Shown here piece after piece: positions 59,467 to 64,000 of a DNA stretch of 64,000 bases. The notes beneath the pieces are model-generated. The model worked only from the letters and a program-made list of their open reading frames with translations, made no database searches and was not told the origin of the DNA. Made by a program: the position numbers and the translations under genes. Positions within the stretch are counted from its first letter, which is position 1. Every line of letters starts with the position of its first letter. Source of the DNA: a virus; IMG/VR virus record IMGVR_UViG_3300048927_000140, positions 1-64,000 of that record. One strand, written 5' to 3'.

Positions 59467-60287
59467 CGCTGTCCTCCGCTAAAGATTTGATCGAGATCCT
59501 GCTGGGTCACGAGGAATAGGGGCTTGAAGCGCAGGTTGACTTTCGAGTGCAGCGGCAGGCCGGTGCGAAAATCGATCTGGTGGCTCTTGGTCTCTTGAGC
59601 ATTCAGAATGACCACGCTATCAAAGAAAGCGTAGTTACCGATCTGGATCGAGATCTGGTTCCGCACAATCGACTTCCAGTATTGCGCACCGCCGAGCCCG
59701 TTCTCTACAGCGGTCGGCGTGACGTTGGCTTTCTGATTGGAGTTCAAGTTGTCTGTCTGCGCATTCAACTTGGACACGTTCAGGCGTCCCTTGAAGCCAA
59801 TGGCGGCGGCGCTTGCGTTCAACACCTGCTTGCCGCTGTTGGCCAACTGGGAGCCACCGCTGCTCAAAATCTTGCCCGTGTCCTCCAAAGAGATTCTAGG
59901 GCCGGGGCTTTGCAGCAGACCCGTGGCCGTATCGATAGACGCGGCCGCCAGCTTAAGCAGGGTCAGAACCGGCTGACGAACGTCCTTGTCGGGATCATCG
60001 TATGTCTGAAACTCCAGCTCCAGACCAATATCGTTCTCCGTCGAGCCTTGCCACAGCTGGGCCGTCATCGCTTGCGTGGTGACGCGCACACCTGCGGAGG
60101 ACAGCGCTTGGCTCAACGCACCTTGGCTCAGCATGCCTTGGGCAAAGGGCGTGCTGTATTCAGAAGCCGTATCGTAGGCCAGCGTATCAGGCAGAGGAGC
60201 CTGCACTGTCGCTCCTGCGATGCTCGGATTCTTTGGGTCTGGGACTTGCTTGATAATCACAAGATAGTCCGGATTGTTAATACGCAT
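59463..60287 (-). CDS. Baseplate/tube-proximal structural protein
   Basis: A 274-residue protein located between gp53-like and transglycosylase genes. Ser/Ala/Gln-rich N-terminal half and a beta-rich C-terminal part (GNYAFFDSVVILNAQETKSHQIDF, HSKVNLRFKPLFLV). In T4 the tube-initiating proteins gp48/gp54 occupy related positions, so a tube-baseplate connector is my best guess. Overlaps both neighbours by a few bases. Confidence 0.6.
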   Translation of the reverse strand: MRINNPDYLVIIKQVPDPKNPSIAGATVQAPLPDTLAYDTASEYSTPFAQGMLSQGALSQALSSAGVRVTTQAMTAQLWQGSTENDIGLELEFQTYDDPDKDVRQPVLTLLKLAAASIDTATGLLQSPGPRISLEDTGKILSSGGSQLANSGKQVLNASAAAIGFKGRLNVSKLNAQTDNLNSNQKANVTPTAVENGLGGAQYWKSIVRNQISIQIGNYAFFDSVVILNAQETKSHQIDFRTGLPLHSKVNLRFKPLFLVTQQDLDQIFSGGQR

Positions 60288-61774
60288 TATAGCCTCACCA
60301 GGGAATTGTTTGGACCTCTCACAAGGTCCGTCTGTGGTTTACTTGGAGTCGCAGCGACTACAGGTTTGTTGCTGGTCTTGGCCGCAGTTGTCTTGGCGGG
60401 TTGTTGCTCCAGCGTCTTACCTTGAGCCATCTGCGGCACATCCTGAATGGGTTCGGTTGTTGTGTTCGCTTCCTGATACGCCGTCTCATAGCGTCCCTTT
60501 TGGAACTGTAGGAACTTCTCAGGAGTGTTGATAGCGCCTGTCATTCCGTTCTTGCGCATAGCGTCGATTGTACTGGCGCTTGCACTGCGTCCCTTCATCA
60601 CGTCTATGATTCCGGGTCCGATGTTGTGCATCATGTAGAGATTGGCGCCAGTGATCGGAATGCCTGCCCTTCGTAGCATCTCTGCATTTCCGGAAGCAAG
60701 CAGGCCAGTGGCAAGCGTGTTGATTCTGCGATTAAAGCGCGGGTCCTGCTCAGTACGGAAGTTACCGTTTGGATTAGGCTTGATGTGGGGCTTGATCGGA
60801 CGACCTTTCTCATCCTTCTCCTCGCCGTAGATACCAGTGATGCGCGTCATGCCAAGCTGCGCGCCTCCTTTCGATATCAAGGAATTCCAGGTGCCGGCCG
60901 TAAACTGACCAGTACCGATTGCACCCGTTGGAGACATATTGCCGGTCCAGCCGGCCTCCATCTTGATGAAGCCTCGAAGCTCTGGCTCGGGCAGAATCGG
61001 ATACTTGACAGCCGTCTCGTGGATATAGCTGTCCATCTCGTCCCCAAAGCCTTGGAACTTGGAGCCTTTCTTTGGAACGAATACTTTTGGACGTTCGACG
61101 ACGCGCTCGATGGCTTGCACCGGCGCGCTCTGCCTTACGGTTTCTACTGCTTGCTCGAATCGAGTCTTTGGTGGCTCCGGCGTAGGAGCTACTTCGGGTG
61201 CTGCCTGTCCATCGACCACTGCACCGGTTGGTGCTGTCTCCTCGACTTCAACGATCTCTGGTGCAGCACCGCCGCCCCATTTCTTCCACGCCATATAGCC
61301 ACCAGCGCCCAAGGCCGCTACAGCGAGTATGCCAAGTCCTATGGGCGTGGCGACTAGGGCAGTCAGCGCTGTGGCCACCAGTTCGATGGCCGGCAGAATG
61401 ACGAAGCGCAGCAGCGTGCGTGCTGCGATCCGCACAATGTTCATAGCCATACGCGCAGCAAACCGAAGTATGGGCTGAACGATGGCCTTGAAGACACGCT
61501 TGCCAATGAATTTGAGCACGCGGCTCAACAGCTTGCTCATGATGCCGCTGTCCTCATCCTCCTCGGCGGTTTTAACAGCCATGCCCATCAGATGCACAAT
61601 CGAAGCCTTGGCCTCGTCTTGTGCATCCTTCTTTTTGCTCAGCTTATCAAGCAGGCGGCCAAGACGACCGGACCATGTGGACAATTGGGTTGCGGCAACC
61701 ACACCCTCGGCCGCATCGTCCGGAACCTTGTCCTTTGACTTGCTGCGCTTGAAGCGGTCTAGCGTGTATTTCAT
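60287..61774 (-). CDS. Virion-associated lytic transglycosylase
   Basis: A 495-residue protein. Residues 1-120 are charged and helical, about 123-161 are hydrophobic (LLRFVILPAIELVATALTAL, ILAVAALGAGGY), a Pro/Glu linker runs to 240, and an SLT-type domain follows: ELRGFIKMEAGWTGN with catalytic Glu274, SPTGAIGTGQFTAGTW at 281-296, and NLYMMHNIGPG near 395. The C-terminus is low-complexity. It should cut peptidoglycan during DNA entry and may span the membrane. Its association with the tape-measure-like gene suggests it is carried in the tail lumen or hub. Confidence 0.82.
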   Translation of the reverse strand: MKYTLDRFKRSKSKDKVPDDAAEGVVAATQLSTWSGRLGRLLDKLSKKKDAQDEAKASIVHLMGMAVKTAEEDEDSGIMSKLLSRVLKFIGKRVFKAIVQPILRFAARMAMNIVRIAARTLLRFVILPAIELVATALTALVATPIGLGILAVAALGAGGYMAWKKWGGGAAPEIVEVEETAPTGAVVDGQAAPEVAPTPEPPKTRFEQAVETVRQSAPVQAIERVVERPKVFVPKKGSKFQGFGDEMDSYIHETAVKYPILPEPELRGFIKMEAGWTGNMSPTGAIGTGQFTAGTWNSLISKGGAQLGMTRITGIYGEEKDEKGRPIKPHIKPNPNGNFRTEQDPRFNRRINTLATGLLASGNAEMLRRAGIPITGANLYMMHNIGPGIIDVMKGRSASASTIDAMRKNGMTGAINTPEKFLQFQKGRYETAYQEANTTTEPIQDVPQMAQGKTLEQQPAKTTAAKTSNKPVVAATPSKPQTDLVRGPNNSLVRL

Positions 61775-61784
61775 GATACCCTCA

Positions 61785-63497
61785 TCAAGTCAGCATCCCC
61801 AGGTTGAGGATATTCATTGCCGAGTCATTGGAGTCAAAGCCAAAGCTACCCATGCCGATCTGTGCCAAAGCAGCGCCGCCCTTAGACTGATCCGCCGTCT
61901 GTGCTTCTTCGGCCTGGCGAGGTTCGATGGCTTTGCCCGGCACGTATTTTGGCATGTCGCCAATAACTTCCGTACGTGGGGCAGCGCTAGAATTCGACAG
62001 AACCTGCGACGGAGATATCGGAGCCGTCTGCACAGCATTGTCCGCAGCACTTGGAGACGTACTCGGACTCGGCTTTGCGATCTCGCCTGGGGCAGCGCCA
62101 GACACAGCGGCTTGCGCCTCAGCTTTTGATACTTCGGCAGGAGTAGTCTGAGCCGGAACCGTCGCTGATGCTGGAACCTCAGCGGCGGTAGTTGGCGCTA
62201 CGGCTTCGGTCTTCTGTTCACCTGCACGCTGTTTGAACTGTGTGACCTTTAGGGTCAGCATGTTGACAGTGTTCTGGGCGTCCTCTACAGCTTTCTTGTT
62301 GGCTGGAGTAGGGTTAGACTTGTACGCGGCTTTCGCACGCTCCAAGGAGACCTTGGCAGCTTCCAACTGCGACTCACGGCGCGGCAGGTCAGCTTTCGCT
62401 TCGGCGGGCGTGATCTCTTTCGGCAGTGGCCCGGTCTGCGTGTTCTGTTTGAGCGGATCTACCTTAGTCTCAGGCTTCGGTACGGTTGCTTTTTTCTTGT
62501 CGCCTCCGCCAAAGAACGCCTTAACCTTTTCGACCACGGCGTCCAGTGCGTCCGATCCCATCTTCTTGGCCTCGGTCCACATGTTGTCCACGTACTTCGA
62601 TATTTGATCGAAGTTCAGATACTGGGACACTGCGTCGGTAATGGACTCAATCAGCTTTGGGTTCATCAAGGCGGCAAGTAGCGGACCACCAAGTAGCTTG
62701 ATGATGTTTGCCAACTTGCCGCCACCTGCTTTTGCCTTACTGAGTCCTTTCTTGAATGGCTCGAAGATGGACTTGAGGCGACGCATCCAGATGCCCGCCT
62801 TCTTGTCTTCGTCGTCATCGTTGTTACGACCGCGAATGCGATCATAGAGGGCGCTCACCTTGTCCTTTGCAGTGGTCGCCGCATCTTTGATGACCTGAAT
62901 CATCGTACGACGCTGCTGGTCTTCGGTGGTGCGACGACGAAGCATGCGGTCCATGAGGGATCGGCGCTCTGTGCCAGACTCAGGAGCTTGTCCGTGAGCC
63001 TGTATGAAGCGCTCCATCAACGAGCGTTGCTCAGGCGTTGCAGCAACTTCACCTGGGGCAGGCGCACGCTCGACACGCTCTTGAGGTAGATTACGAATGC
63101 GCTCAAGCGCCTCGGTCACCTTGTTGCGTATCTCCTTCGACTGATTCTCGAACTCATCGTGGACCTGCCCCAGAATGTCCTCGATAGCGCTGGCCATCAC
63201 GTCCTTGAATGTCTTCTCAAACAGACGGTCCTGCGCTTTCTCTGACAGGGGCTTCTTGCCTTGAGCCTGACGCTCCTCATCGATCTTGCGAACGATAGCG
63301 TTGGTAGTCTGCACCGCGTCCTCAACACCCTGATCGAATATCTGACCAGCCAGCTCATGCTGTTCGTTCAGTATCGCGGACAGGGCGCTCAGATCGGCCT
63401 CGGTGCTCTTGCCACTCAGGATCTTATCGATGTGGGACTGGCCTTGATCTTGCAGCGAGTCCCACTTCTTTTGATCCTTTGGTTTAAGACCAGCCAT
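61785..63497 (-). CDS. Tape-measure-like or tail-lumen protein
   Basis: A 570-residue largely helical protein: charged helices at 1-140, an Arg-rich region 170-205 (RRSLMDRMLRRRTTEDQQRRT), a helical hydrophobic patch (ANIIKLLGGPLLAALMNPKLIES), a coiled coil at 350-420, and a long Pro/Ala/Thr-rich tail. Length is near T4 gp29 (590) and it is next to the transglycosylase, but the tape measure may also lie outside the window. GAGAGCAAC before the ATG. Confidence 0.6.
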   Translation of the reverse strand: MAGLKPKDQKKWDSLQDQGQSHIDKILSGKSTEADLSALSAILNEQHELAGQIFDQGVEDAVQTTNAIVRKIDEERQAQGKKPLSEKAQDRLFEKTFKDVMASAIEDILGQVHDEFENQSKEIRNKVTEALERIRNLPQERVERAPAPGEVAATPEQRSLMERFIQAHGQAPESGTERRSLMDRMLRRRTTEDQQRRTMIQVIKDAATTAKDKVSALYDRIRGRNNDDDEDKKAGIWMRRLKSIFEPFKKGLSKAKAGGGKLANIIKLLGGPLLAALMNPKLIESITDAVSQYLNFDQISKYVDNMWTEAKKMGSDALDAVVEKVKAFFGGGDKKKATVPKPETKVDPLKQNTQTGPLPKEITPAEAKADLPRRESQLEAAKVSLERAKAAYKSNPTPANKKAVEDAQNTVNMLTLKVTQFKQRAGEQKTEAVAPTTAAEVPASATVPAQTTPAEVSKAEAQAAVSGAAPGEIAKPSPSTSPSAADNAVQTAPISPSQVLSNSSAAPRTEVIGDMPKYVPGKAIEPRQAEEAQTADQSKGGAALAQIGMGSFGFDSNDSAMNILNLGMLT

Positions 63498-63506
63498 GTT
63501 GCTCTC

Positions 63507-64000
63507 CTATTCTAGCCGACACCTATCGAAATGCCAGCGTTGAAATCCAGGTCCTCGACCCGATCTTCCACATCTGTCACAGGTGCGCTCAATCTTTGTG
63601 TATGAATTCGGTTGTGCGGCAATACGCTTCATCGCCGCACTGATTTTCTTTTTCTGTTCCTCAGTGTTCGGAATGCCCAAGTGTGCGAGACGGTTTATCT
63701 GTTTGGACTCTTCCGACATCTTTCGACCTTTGGCCGCCACACTCATTTTGTGCTTTGCCTCGTCGGTGTGCTTACGCCCGGATCTTCCTGTAAGTGTCTT
63801 ACTAATCTTGGCCCGCACTTCATCCGTCATCTCGTACATGCGCTTTCCTCTGTGGATGCGACTCATATGACACTTGTGCGCTTCTGTATGTCGATGGCCC
63901 GGTATGCCGTTTCCACCACAGTCCAGATTAGCCAGAGGACCTATACCATCACAATGACGACCTATACCGGCTATGAGGTCTATCTCTAAAGCCAGAGCCA
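63507..64000 (-). CDS. Partial NUMOD3-containing homing endonuclease (continues past window edge)
   Basis: The frame is open from the stop at 63507 to the window end, beyond the ATG at 63866, giving at least 164 residues. Upstream of that ATG the frame reads as sensible protein (RHCDGIGPLANLDCGG, HRHTEAHKCH). The centre carries NUMOD3-type helices (SKTLTGRSGRKHTDEAKHK, SVAAKGRKMSEESK, GIPNTEEQKKKISAAMK) and the C-terminus a CDRCG...HFDRC zinc finger as in phage GIY-YIG/HNH homing nucleases. The catalytic domain would lie outside the window. The true start is therefore not 63866. Confidence 0.78.
   Translation of the reverse strand, partial: ALALEIDLIAGIGRHCDGIGPLANLDCGGNGIPGHRHTEAHKCHMSRIHRGKRMYEMTDEVRAKISKTLTGRSGRKHTDEAKHKMSVAAKGRKMSEESKQINRLAHLGIPNTEEQKKKISAAMKRIAAQPNSYTKIERTCDRCGRSGRGPGFQRWHFDRCRLE

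Noticed and set aside
1-64000. Integrase, attachment site or prophage signature
   Set aside because: No integrase, repressor or flanking repeat was seen; the gene content is that of a lytic phage, though most of the genome is not in view.

Overview
The window is dense phage DNA: genes abut or overlap by 1-4 bases, no gene-free gap reaches 300 bases, and there are no tRNAs, rRNAs, CRISPRs or insertion sequences that I can see. The gene content is that of a contractile-tailed double-stranded DNA phage (myovirus), with a T4-like capsid protease, scaffold and capsid block, a sheath and tube pair, a full baseplate hub, and a T4-style replication set (sliding clamp, clamp loader, DnaB-like helicase, UvsW-like helicase, gp46-like SMC ATPase, 5'-3' exonuclease). 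Base composition is moderately GC-rich, and the lysis genes (LydA-like holin, GH19 endolysin) fit a Gram-negative proteobacterial host. No terminase, portal, DNA polymerase or gp47 partner lies here, so this is part of a larger, probably jumbo, genome.

Layout. 1-2.7 kb (+): end of an upstream gene, an HNH nuclease, then small proteins with a shared N-terminal peptide, including a zinc metallopeptidase. 2.8-7.5 kb (+): a 1542-residue SNF2/DEAH-type helicase between terminators. 7.5-19.8 kb (+): head and tail-core block: prohead protease, scaffold-like acidic protein, decoration-like protein, major capsid protein, basic/acidic core-like protein, sheath, tube, and more tagged small proteins. 19.9-34.9 kb (-): replication and recombination block. 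34.9-39.0 kb (+): tail fibre and two propeller-like repeat proteins. 39.0-40.2 kb (-): 5'-3' exonuclease and a small gene. 40.3-50.4 kb (+): lysis cassette, fibre genes and two more repeat proteins. 50.5-64 kb (-): glycine-rich adhesin, fibre, baseplate (gp6/J, gp25, PAAR, spike, hub, gp53-like), transglycosylase, tape-measure-like protein, and a partial NUMOD3 homing nuclease at the edge.

Most unusual feature. At least eight otherwise different small proteins begin with the same ~12-residue peptide, roughly [IV]-[NKRQ]-A-[AST]-x-R-L-x-A. Related strings occur at the N-termini of the capsid and scaffold proteins and inside two acidic proteins. The tagged genes interleave with the prohead protease, scaffold, capsid, sheath and tube genes. 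I infer a capsid-targeting (packaging) signal analogous to the T4 internal-protein targeting sequence, marking cargo loaded into the prohead and possibly ejected into the host. One cargo carries an HExxH protease motif. Another has its frame broken exactly at a perfect 9-bp hairpin.

A second recurrent signal is the 8-mer AGTAAATA, found at seven gene boundaries (six on the minus strand, 0-27 bases before a start codon). It resembles the T4 late promoter TATAAATA and may be a phage promoter element. Convergent operons are separated by long, nearly perfect bidirectional terminators.
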